Position numbers and translations under genes: made by a program. Shown in pieces: positions 1 to 5,783 of a DNA stretch of 9,264 nucleotides. Below the pieces are notes generated by a model that saw only the letters and a list, made by a program, of their open reading frames with translations, searched no databases and was not told the DNA's origin. Origin of the DNA: Thermoleophilia bacterium (GTDB taxonomy: Bacteria; Actinomycetota; Thermoleophilia; Gaiellales; Gaiellaceae); the NCBI GenBank assembly GCA_016844515.1, contig JAERMP010000127.1:1-9264 (forward strand), in the 5' to 3' direction. The first letter of the stretch is position 1. Every line of letters starts with the position of its first letter.

Positions 1-399
1 CTCTGGGCATCGGATCTGTCCAGCCAGCTCGACGATACGCGTGCCCCTCTCGATCGGGAGCGCGCAGCAGCCGAGGTGCTCGTCGATCCCGCTGCACGCA
101 CGGTGTCGCTGCAAGCCGGTCAAGGCCGGCTCGTCGTCGACCCCCAGGGGCAGGCAGTTCTCGTGCTCGACGGACTCGATCCGGCACCTGCGGGCAAGAC
201 GTACGAGATGTGGATCGTTCCTGGCGGAGACATCGAGCTCGCGAATCGGGCGGGTCTGTTCCCGGGTCGTGATGGAGCTGAGATCGAGGGCCTGGACGGC
301 ACCGTGCGCAATGGCGACGTCGTCGCCGTGACGGTGGAGAAGGCCGGCGGCGTGGATGCTCCCTCCACGGCGCCCATCGTCGCTTCCGATCCGGTCTAG
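1..399 (+). CDS. Anti-sigma factor, RskA C-terminal domain (5'-truncated by window edge)
   Basis: The frame is open from base 1 and ends at TAG 397-399, giving 132 codons; the true start lies outside the window. From about residue 40 the sequence follows the C-terminal extracytoplasmic domain of RskA-type anti-sigma factors: a YEMWIVPGG strand, an AGLFPG turn, then VAVTVEKAGGVDAPSTAPI, matching the family pattern of a Trp-containing strand followed by TvE-GG-PT near the end. In this family an N-terminal zinc-binding anti-sigma domain and one TM helix, both missing here, hold an ECF sigma factor at the membrane until proteolysis releases it. The cognate sigma gene would be expected upstream, outside the window. 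It converges with the TetR gene, with both stops inside the CTAG at 396-399. The domain call is confident; the sigma partner cannot be seen. Confidence 0.85.
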   Translation, partial: LWASDLSSQLDDTRAPLDRERAAAEVLVDPAARTVSLQAGQGRLVVDPQGQAVLVLDGLDPAPAGKTYEMWIVPGGDIELANRAGLFPGRDGAEIEGLDGTVRNGDVVAVTVEKAGGVDAPSTAPIVASDPV

Positions 400-1256
400 G
401 AGCTCGCGAAACCTCGCGCGGCGTCAATCTCGGCTTCGAGCCCGGAGATCAATATCTCGACACCGCGAGCAAACTCGTGCTCAGGGTCGGGTGGTTCCGT
501 CCAGAACTCCATCGCCTCGGCCAGGTGCGGGTACATGCCGGCGGGATAGGCAGCGACCTCCTCGTGCAGCCGCCGCAGGCGCTCGTCTCGCGAGGCGGCC
601 ACGTAGTTGGAGCCCTGGCTGAGGGAGGCCTCGCGGAGCATGAGTGCTCCAGTGAGGTTGACGAGGAGATCGAACAGCTCGAACGCGCTCCGCGGCGCCA
701 GGCCGGCCCTCCGAAGAGCGCCGATGGCGATGTCGCGCAGGCGCGCGGTCTCCGCCCCGAGAGCGACTGGACGGGTGACGAGCATCGTCACGACCGCCGG
801 ATGGGCTACGAGAACCTCGCGAATCGCATCCAGCAAGCCTCGGATCGTCTGTTGCCAACTCGCTCCCTCAGCCTCCTCGAACACCACCTCGCCGAACAGC
901 TGAGCGACCATCGCGTCGAGCAGTGCGTCCTTGCTCTCGACGTACCGGTAGAGGGCCATCGGCGTAACGCCCAACTCGGTGGCCACGCGCCGGAGTGTCA
1001 GCTCCTCGAGCCCACCCGACTCCGCCACGCGAATCGCAGCGTCGACGATCCGCCTGCGATCGAGACCGGGTCGCTTGACCTTTGGCTTGAGCGACTCGAA
1101 GTAGGCCTGGAGCTCCGCCGGATCGACAGCGAGCTCGACTGCGAGCTCGGTCACGAGGGCATCGTTCGCCCCACCCCGCAAAGCTACTCGAGAGGCGGCG
1201 CGGACAAGATCCTCGGCCTTGAGCCGCAGGCGCTCCGGACGCTGCGCTCCCGCCAC
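396..1256 (-). CDS. TetR-family transcriptional repressor with a duplicated N-terminal HTH
   Basis: Starting from GTG 1256 the protein has 286 residues. Residues about 69-110 form a canonical TetR HTH: IVDAAIRVAESGG, then LRRVATELGVTPMALYRYV, followed by SKDALLDAM. Residues about 120-285 are the all-helical ligand/dimer domain, closest by eye to the tetracycline-repressor C-terminal type (ends FARGVEILISGLEAEI). Residues about 16-57 align without gaps to the HTH itself (17 of 42 identical), so the N-terminal extension looks like a second, degenerate HTH that lacks the recognition-helix Tyr. The reading frame stays open far upstream, but homology ends here. GTG 1274 is an alternative start with no better ribosome site. 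A CATACT box at 1265-1270, six bases before GTG 1256, would fit a leaderless transcript. An inverted repeat at 1300-1317 is a candidate autoregulatory operator. The ligand and target genes are unknown; no efflux or oxidoreductase partner is adjacent. Confidence 0.88.
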   Translation of the reverse strand: MAGAQRPERLRLKAEDLVRAASRVALRGGANDALVTELAVELAVDPAELQAYFESLKPKVKRPGLDRRRIVDAAIRVAESGGLEELTLRRVATELGVTPMALYRYVESKDALLDAMVAQLFGEVVFEEAEGASWQQTIRGLLDAIREVLVAHPAVVTMLVTRPVALGAETARLRDIAIGALRRAGLAPRSAFELFDLLVNLTGALMLREASLSQGSNYVAASRDERLRRLHEEVAAYPAGMYPHLAEAMEFWTEPPDPEHEFARGVEILISGLEAEIDAARGFASS

Positions 1257-1264
1257 GCCACGAG

Positions 1265-1270
1265 TATGAC
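1265..1270 (-). promoter_or_regulatory. Candidate -10 box for the TetR gene (leaderless start)
   Basis: On the minus strand CATACT matches TATACT at five of six positions. It is followed by six bases and then GTG 1256, which would place transcription initiation at or next to the start codon. No convincing -35 box lies 16-18 bases upstream (nearest GTGCAT). There is also no Shine-Dalgarno sequence before either candidate start, which is indirect support for a leaderless mRNA. Tentative. Confidence 0.3.
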
Positions 1271-1299
1271 GCACGCGGTGTACGCATGCACTATTCTGG

Positions 1300-1317
1300 A
1301 GTAGTCTACTGCGTAGA
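1300..1317. promoter_or_regulatory. Overlapping inverted repeats, candidate TetR operator
   Basis: Two perfect inverted repeats overlap. AGTAG-T-CTACT lies at 1300-1310 and TCTAC-TGC-GTAGA at 1305-1317. They sit 45-60 bases upstream of the repressor start, in the spacer between the repressor and the rightward genes. TetR proteins typically bind short palindromes of this kind near their own promoter, so autoregulation is the natural reading. The link is by position and symmetry only. Confidence 0.45.
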
Positions 1318-1405
1318 TTCGCTTCGCGCGAGCAGAACCTCCGGGGAGTTACGTCCGTTCGGCAGATCGCTCCTCGTGAGACGCCACAGAGGGCAGCAGT
1401 GCGCC

Positions 1406-1470
1406 CGTATGCCGATACGACGTGTGTATGATGAAAGCATATGACGTATGTGAACGTTGTATACCAAAAC
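1406..1470. promoter_or_regulatory. AT-rich spacer island with inverted repeats (possible promoter/operator)
   Basis: Bases 1421-1470 are 38% GC (19 of 50 counted), clearly lower than the surrounding coding DNA. The stretch holds a perfect inverted repeat CGTAT-GCCG-ATACG (1406-1419), further TATG copies at 1427-1430, 1440-1443 and 1447-1450, the palindrome GTATAC (1459-1464), and CATA/TATG arms at 1438-1450. The whole gene-free stretch 1257-1496 otherwise contains only the elements listed separately; the small ORFs crossing it resemble no protein family I know. It may hold the promoter for the rightward genes, or be the scar where the 5' part of the truncated regulator was lost. Confidence 0.35.
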
Positions 1471-1496
1471 TGGAAGCCCTCGCCCCATAGCGGTGA

Positions 1497-2501
1497 GTGA
1501 GGATGGCGTACGAGCTGCTTTCCTCCGAGGAGCGGCGCCTCCTTGCGCGCCTGTCGGTCTTCCGCGGCGGCTTCACGCTCGAGGCGGCCGAAGACGTCTG
1601 TGACGCCAGAGTCGGCGTCCTGTCCTCGCTCGCCGACAAGGGCCTCGTTCGTCACTCCGAGGGGCGCTTCTGGCTGCCGCAGAACGTCCGCACCCACGCG
1701 GGCAACCAGCTCGACGCTCTCAGCGAGGCGAATGGGCTGCGCGCCCGCCACGCGGAGCACTTCCTCGCCCACTGCGAGCTCGCCGTGCAACACGACCAAG
1801 GCCGCTCGAAGGGCATGCCCGCCCGCCTCGACCTCGAGCAGGCGAACCTCGCCGCAACCCTCGATTGGCTCCAAGCCGCTGGCGACACCCAGAACGCCTT
1901 GCTCGTAGCGGCAGTGCGGGTGCGGCTCACGACAACGACGGGCAGCCACGCGCACGCTCGGAGGTGGCTCGAGACCACACTCGCTGCAGACACGGACGCG
2001 ACCGAAGCGCGAGCTCTGGCACTCGATGCGGCGTCTGAGCTGGCGCTGGACGTGGGCGATGTCGCGACCGGGCGAGCACAGGCTCACGAGGCGCTCTCCA
2101 TTCGCCGTTTCCTCGGGGATGTACGGGGCGCCGCTCATTCCACGTTCATCCTCGGCCGCCTCGAAATCAGTGCAGGCGATCTCGACGCCGCAGCTCTGCT
2201 CTTCAAGGAGAGCCTCGAAGATCTCGAAGCGCACACGCTCGACTGCCTCGTTCACTTCGCCTTCCTCCACGCCCTCGGGGGTCGCGGGGAGCTCGCTACT
2301 TTGCTGGTCTCCAGCTCGCTGGCGTTGCAGCAAGCGACCGAACTGAGTCTGCCGTTCGACCAATTACAGATGAACGCGGCCACACTCACGCGAATCCGCG
2401 AGCAGCTCGATGAGCCAGCGTTCATGGAGGCTTGGGAGAGGGGCAGGAGGCTAACGCTCGCAGAAGCGGTCGCGCTCGCCCGCGACGAAACGCTTTCTTA
2501 G
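1497..2501 (+). pseudogene. N-terminally truncated AfsR/LuxR-type ATPase-TPR regulator (remnant)
   Basis: The 334-residue frame begins exactly where the winged-helix domain that follows the NB-ARC-like ATPase module begins in large AfsR/LuxR-type regulators: YELLSSEERRLLARLSVF, then GGFTLEAAEDVC, LSSLADKGLV and a His-Ala-Glu-His-Phe-Leu helix around residue 80. Helical TPR-like repeats follow (LEQANLAATLDWLQAAGD, RRWLETTLAAD, GRLEISAGDLDAAALLFKES). The end AWERGRRLTLAEAVALARDE resembles the native C-terminus before the LuxR HTH or the chain end. The P-loop ATPase and any cyclase, kinase or SARP module, several hundred residues in relatives, are absent. An in-frame TGA at 1494-1496 directly precedes GTG 1497, and neither GTG 1497 nor ATG 1503 has a properly spaced ribosome site. 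The remaining frame is intact, so expression as a free TPR protein cannot be excluded. It is in the same frame as the PBP gene, with TAG 2499-2501 and nine codons between them. Confidence 0.65.
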
Positions 2502-2528
2502 CAGGGAAGAACCGCTCCCCGACTAGAC

Positions 2529-4913
2529 TTGGCCCTCTTGCGGGTTCGGAGAGAGAAGGGGGCGCCGCGTCCGCGGCGCCGGGTTCGCAAGCGACGTCTT
2601 GCGGCGTTGCTGTGCGTACTCCTGGTCCTCGCGACATTGGCGTTCACGTTCGGTCTCGTGCGCGCGGTCGTCTACGCCTCTAACGAACGTACGGTCCTGG
2701 CGGTGCTCCGCGGCGATGAGAGTCGTGTTCTCGTCGGCACGGAGGACATCGCGCCGATCATGCGCCAGGCGATCGTCTCCGTCGAAGACCAGCGCTTCTT
2801 CGAGCACAACGGGATCGATCTCAAGGGTGTCGCCCGCGCCCTCTGGCAGGACGTCCAGCAGCAAGGGATCGTCGAAGGCGGCTCGACCATCACACAGCAG
2901 TTCGTGAAGAACGCCTACATCCGCAACGAGCGGACTCTGGCGCGAAAGGTGCGCGAGGCGGCCCTCGCGTGGCAGCTCGAGCAGAAATGGACGAAGGATC
3001 GGATCCTCACCGCATATCTCAACACCATCTACTTCGGGAATGGCGCCTACGGCATCCAGCAGGCCGCCCGTGCGTACTTCAAGAAGAGCGCGGTGGAGCT
3101 CGAGCTGCCGGAAGCGGCCTTACTTGCGGGGATCCCCGCCGACCCGGCGCTGTACGACCCCACGACCAATCCGCGCAACGCGAAAGCGCGGAGGAGACAC
3201 GTGCTCGGGATGATGCTCGAGCAGGGAAAGATCACGCGCACAGCCCTCGTTCGAGCGAACGCTGCGCCCCTGCCCAGGCCCCAGGATGTGCGCTTGCCGG
3301 GAACGCGCGGCCCGGCCCCGTACTTCCTCAACTACGTCAAGGACGAGCTCGTGGCGAAGTACGAGGCCGGTCGGGTGTTCGGCGGCGGCCTCAAGGTGAC
3401 GACCACGATCGACCGAGACCTCCAGCTGAAGGCGCGCGCCGCGATCGAGAAGGTGCTCCGGAACCCCGATGGCCCCGCCGCTGCGCTCGTCGCGATCGAC
3501 CCGCAGACCGGCGCGGTCAAGGCGATGTTCGGAGGCCGGAACTTCCGCGAGAGCCAGTTCAATCTCGCTGCCCAGGCCGAGCGTCAGCCCGGATCGGCGT
3601 TCAAGCCCATCGTCCTCGCAACCGCGATGCGAGAGGGGATCTCCCCACTCACCGAGATCGAGTCGAAGAAGGTCTCGATCGACGCAGGCGATCGGATCTG
3701 GACCGTTACGAACTACGACCACACGTACCTCGGTCGGGTGAGCCTGGCGCGGGCGCTGGTCTCGTCGGACAACTCCGTGTACGCGCAGCTGACCGATCTC
3801 GTCGGGCCGAAGGCGATCGTCAAGACAGCGCACGATCTCGGCATTCGAAGTCCGCTCGACCCTTACTTCTCGATCGGTCTCGGCTCGGTCGCGGTGAATC
3901 CCCTCGAGATGGCTCGCGCATACGCGACGTTTGCGAACGGCGGCCGCCGTGTGGACGGATCGTTGTTCCGAGATCGGCCGCGCGTCGTCGAGCGGGTCGT
4001 ACGGCGGACGGGTCGCATCGAAGAGAACGCGCCGATTCCGACCCAGGTTCTCGAAGAGGGTCAGGCAGAGCTCCTCACCGGCATCCTCGAGGACGTCGTC
4101 CAGGCAGGGACAGGAACGCGCGCGGCGATTCCGGGCCGATCGGTTGCCGGAAAGACCGGTACGACCGACAACTACGGCGACGCCTGGTTCGTCGGGTACA
4201 CGCCGGAGCTCGCCGTCGCGGTCTGGGTCGGCTATCCGGATCGGCTTCGGCCCATGACCACCGAGTTCGGCGGTGCGCCCGTAACCGGCGGAACCCTGCC
4301 CGCGCAGATCTGGAAGGCGTTCGTCGAGAAGGTGGAGCCCGACGAAGACCGGAGCTTCGACTCGCCGCCGTACCTCGGCGGGGCATCAACCTGGGTCGTC
4401 AAGCGTGGCGACGAGTGGAAGCTCGACAACGGCTACTGCCGCGGATCGCGGCTTCTCGTGTATTTCGCCGGCCGGAGCCCGGAGGAAGAGGCCGACTGCA
4501 AGCCAAACGAGGTCTCGGTCCCGCTCGTGGTCGGACTGACAGCGGAGGGCGCAACCGCGCGCCTCGCCGATCAGCCGCTCCAGGCGAATGTCGCGTATGC
4601 GCCTGCGAAGCCCGGCAAGTTGCCGGGGATCGTCGTGAGCCAGGACCCGCGAGCTGGTGGGCTCTCCGCGCACGACACGGTGACGATCTGGGTCTCGAAG
4701 GCGCGCCACGGGTTGCTCCCGAACTTCGTCGGCTCGAGCCTGGAGGACGTGCAGCGTGAAGTGGAGCGCTTGAAGCTGCGCGCTCGCGTCGTCACCGCCC
4801 CGGGACACATGGGAGCTGTTCTCCGCCAGACCCCGAGGCCCGGCGTCGCTGTTGCGCCCGGGCTCCGCGTCAAGCTCGTGGTCGGGGACGGCTCACGTAC
4901 GAAGACCCGTTGA
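2529..4913 (+). CDS. Class A penicillin-binding protein (PBP1-type, bifunctional) with two PASTA repeats
   Basis: The 794-residue protein would polymerise lipid II glycan strands and cross-link stem peptides at the outer membrane face. An Arg/Lys-rich cytoplasmic tail (5-23) precedes one TM helix (about 24-45). The GT51 domain shows EDQRFFEH with catalytic Glu86, GGSTITQQ (117-124), RKVRE (139-143, second Glu) and ILTAYLNTIYFG (159-170). The transpeptidase domain shows S356-A-F-K359, S413-D-N415 and K542-T-G544, all intact. PASTA repeats cover about 659-725 and 730-789; Cys637 and Cys657 flank the linker before them. TTG 2529 is the first possible start after the in-frame TAG 2499; TTG 2538 is the only other start that keeps the whole TM helix. 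The nearest purine-rich stretch (2503-2510) is about 19 bases upstream, rather far, so the start is uncertain. The 3' end overlaps the convergent glycosylase gene by 44 bp. Confidence 0.96.
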   Translation: MALLRVRREKGAPRPRRRVRKRRLAALLCVLLVLATLAFTFGLVRAVVYASNERTVLAVLRGDESRVLVGTEDIAPIMRQAIVSVEDQRFFEHNGIDLKGVARALWQDVQQQGIVEGGSTITQQFVKNAYIRNERTLARKVREAALAWQLEQKWTKDRILTAYLNTIYFGNGAYGIQQAARAYFKKSAVELELPEAALLAGIPADPALYDPTTNPRNAKARRRHVLGMMLEQGKITRTALVRANAAPLPRPQDVRLPGTRGPAPYFLNYVKDELVAKYEAGRVFGGGLKVTTTIDRDLQLKARAAIEKVLRNPDGPAAALVAIDPQTGAVKAMFGGRNFRESQFNLAAQAERQPGSAFKPIVLATAMREGISPLTEIESKKVSIDAGDRIWTVTNYDHTYLGRVSLARALVSSDNSVYAQLTDLVGPKAIVKTAHDLGIRSPLDPYFSIGLGSVAVNPLEMARAYATFANGGRRVDGSLFRDRPRVVERVVRRTGRIEENAPIPTQVLEEGQAELLTGILEDVVQAGTGTRAAIPGRSVAGKTGTTDNYGDAWFVGYTPELAVAVWVGYPDRLRPMTTEFGGAPVTGGTLPAQIWKAFVEKVEPDEDRSFDSPPYLGGASTWVVKRGDEWKLDNGYCRGSRLLVYFAGRSPEEEADCKPNEVSVPLVVGLTAEGATARLADQPLQANVAYAPAKPGKLPGIVVSQDPRAGGLSAHDTVTIWVSKARHGLLPNFVGSSLEDVQREVERLKLRARVVTAPGHMGAVLRQTPRPGVAVAPGLRVKLVVGDGSRTKTR
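2561..2580. repeat. Perfect 9-bp GC inverted repeat in the PBP 5' coding end
   Basis: Arms GGCGCCGCG (2561-2569) and CGCGGCGCC (2572-2580) are separated by TC. In RNA this could fold into a very stable 8-bp stem with a four-base loop, starting about 32 bases after the TTG start. No U-run follows, so it is not an intrinsic terminator. It may hamper initiation or transcript decay, or may simply follow from GC-rich codons in the basic Gly-Ala-Pro-Arg-Pro-Arg-Arg tail. Confidence 0.6.
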
Positions 4914-5436
4914 GCGAGTAGCGCCAGAGTCGATCGCCGCCCCGCGTTATCCCAACGCGCGTACCGGCGACGACGTCTGCATGACCTCCTGGTGACAGCT
5001 CGAACGGCGGACAGTCGAGCGGAAGGCCGTCGTGCTCGCCGGTCAGGCTGAGGGCCTGGGTCAGACGCCCTGGCCCCGCGCAAAGGAGTCTAGGATCGTC
5101 GAGCCGGCGACGAGTCTGCATTCGGTCGACTCCGCGTGTGGGCTCGAGGGCACGAAGCAGGACCGCAGCACCAACGCCCTCGTCCGCACACACCACGTTC
5201 GCACACCAGTGAATTCCATACGAGCGGTACACGTAGAGCCGCGCGGGCGGGCCGAACATCGTTGCGTTGCGCCGCGTCATACCTCCGTAGGAGTGACTCG
5301 CCGGATCGTCCGGCGCGTACGCCTCTGTCTCTACGATCACGCCGCCGACACCGTCGACGAGGAGTGTCCAGCCGATAAGCGCGGGCGCAACATCGTTCGC
5401 GTCGCGCGCGAAGAGCTCGCGACCCGCCGTGATCAG
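4870..5436 (-). CDS. mpg: 3-methyladenine DNA glycosylase (AAG/MPG family)
   Basis: This is a base-excision-repair enzyme that removes alkylated purines and hypoxanthine. From CTG 5436 it has 188 residues, the usual bacterial size. Residues 7-38 (ELFARDANDVAPALIGWTLL, then IVETE) supply the conserved N-terminal helix and strand. Residues matching the human active site are present: Glu38 (E125), Tyr40 (Y127), His48 (H136), Tyr70 (Y159), the intercalating Tyr73 (Y162) and Asn80 (N169). A GPGRLTQAL segment and a terminal SLNGSSYVSR complete the fold. No ATG, GTG or TTG occurs in frame between an upstream stop near 5505 and GTG 5340, which would delete the N-terminal structure. CTG 5436-5434 overlaps the upstream gene's TGA as CTGA, mirroring the ATGA and GTGA junctions of the preceding genes. 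Enzyme identity is sure; the start codon is inferred. Confidence 0.93.
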   Translation of the reverse strand: MITAGRELFARDANDVAPALIGWTLLVDGVGGVIVETEAYAPDDPASHSYGGMTRRNATMFGPPARLYVYRSYGIHWCANVVCADEGVGAAVLLRALEPTRGVDRMQTRRRLDDPRLLCAGPGRLTQALSLTGEHDGLPLDCPPFELSPGGHADVVAGTRVGITRGGDRLWRYSLNGSSYVSRPRPRA

Positions 5437-5783
5437 AACAGCGGCTCGGCCTCGGCGGGCCGCGCGGTCGCCTCCAGCAGACGCCGTGCGCGGCGCCCGA
5501 GGTCAGCGAGGTCGACTCGACCCTCGTCGGCTGCGGACGCCAGGCGCTCCGCAAGGTCGATCGCACCGTCGAGAAGCACGGAGTCGCCGCCTTCGTGACC
5601 CATTTCGTGGAGGATCGTGCGCTCGGTTCGCGAGGCGACGAGCGGCTCGGCAACGCCGTCGACCCACACGCGCGTTCGGCGCCCGCCCCCTCGCTCGTCC
5701 CCGACGAGGGGCTCGAGCGCGTAGATCTTGTCCGATCGGGCGTACTTCCCGAATCCGAGAAAGACCATCTTGGAGCTCGTCAT
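5433..5783 (-). CDS. Short RemA/DUF370-like protein with a helical C-terminal tail
   Basis: The protein has 116 residues. Its first half resembles the RemA/DUF370 family: a VFLGFGKYARSDKIYAL segment (7-23), comparable to the GFGN-i-A-r-v motif of Bacillus RemA, then G-R-R-T-R (34-38), a VWVDG strand, and LVASRTERTIL comparable to the LSA-ETva end. The stretch of about 20 residues between the first strand and GRRTR in RemA is mostly missing, replaced by a Gly-rich turn. Residues about 62-116 are Ala/Leu/Asp/Glu-rich and probably helical. In Bacillus RemA activates biofilm-matrix genes as a DNA-binding oligomer; a similar DNA-binding role here is a guess. ATG 5783 overlaps the stop of the upstream membrane-protein gene as ATGA. 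No Shine-Dalgarno is visible, which fits coupled re-initiation. A real gene is likely; family assignment is moderate. Confidence 0.75.
   Translation of the reverse strand: MTSSKMVFLGFGKYARSDKIYALEPLVGDERGGGRRTRVWVDGVAEPLVASRTERTILHEMGHEGGDSVLLDGAIDLAERLASAADEGRVDLADLGRRARRLLEATARPAEAEPLF

Noticed and set aside
396..399. Shared CTAG holding both stop codons of the convergent anti-sigma and TetR genes
   Set aside because: Real, but convergent TAG stops on a CTAG palindrome are a common way to pack genes in compact genomes; no functional meaning is needed.
1306..1488. 60-codon minus-strand ORF in the spacer upstream of the TetR gene
   Set aside because: No ribosome site, no family resemblance, and it covers the AT-rich/palindromic spacer; chance is sufficient.
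1257..2363. Minus-strand frame open continuously from 2363 into the TetR gene, suggesting a 655-residue protein
   Set aside because: The part antisense to the regulator remnant has no recognisable domain and its frame is a codon-phase shadow in GC-rich DNA. The plus strand carries the clear winged-helix/TPR sequence, and TetR homology stops near 1211.
4437..4499. Cys637/Cys657 pair before the PBP PASTA repeats as a novel redox switch
   Set aside because: Two Cys in an extracytoplasmic linker more simply form a structural disulphide, and I recall similar pairs in related PBPs; nothing here points to a switch.
2969..4759. Plus-strand 596-codon frame inside the PBP gene
   Set aside because: It is a +1-phase shadow with Arg/Pro/Ala-rich translation; the PBP frame carries every catalytic motif.
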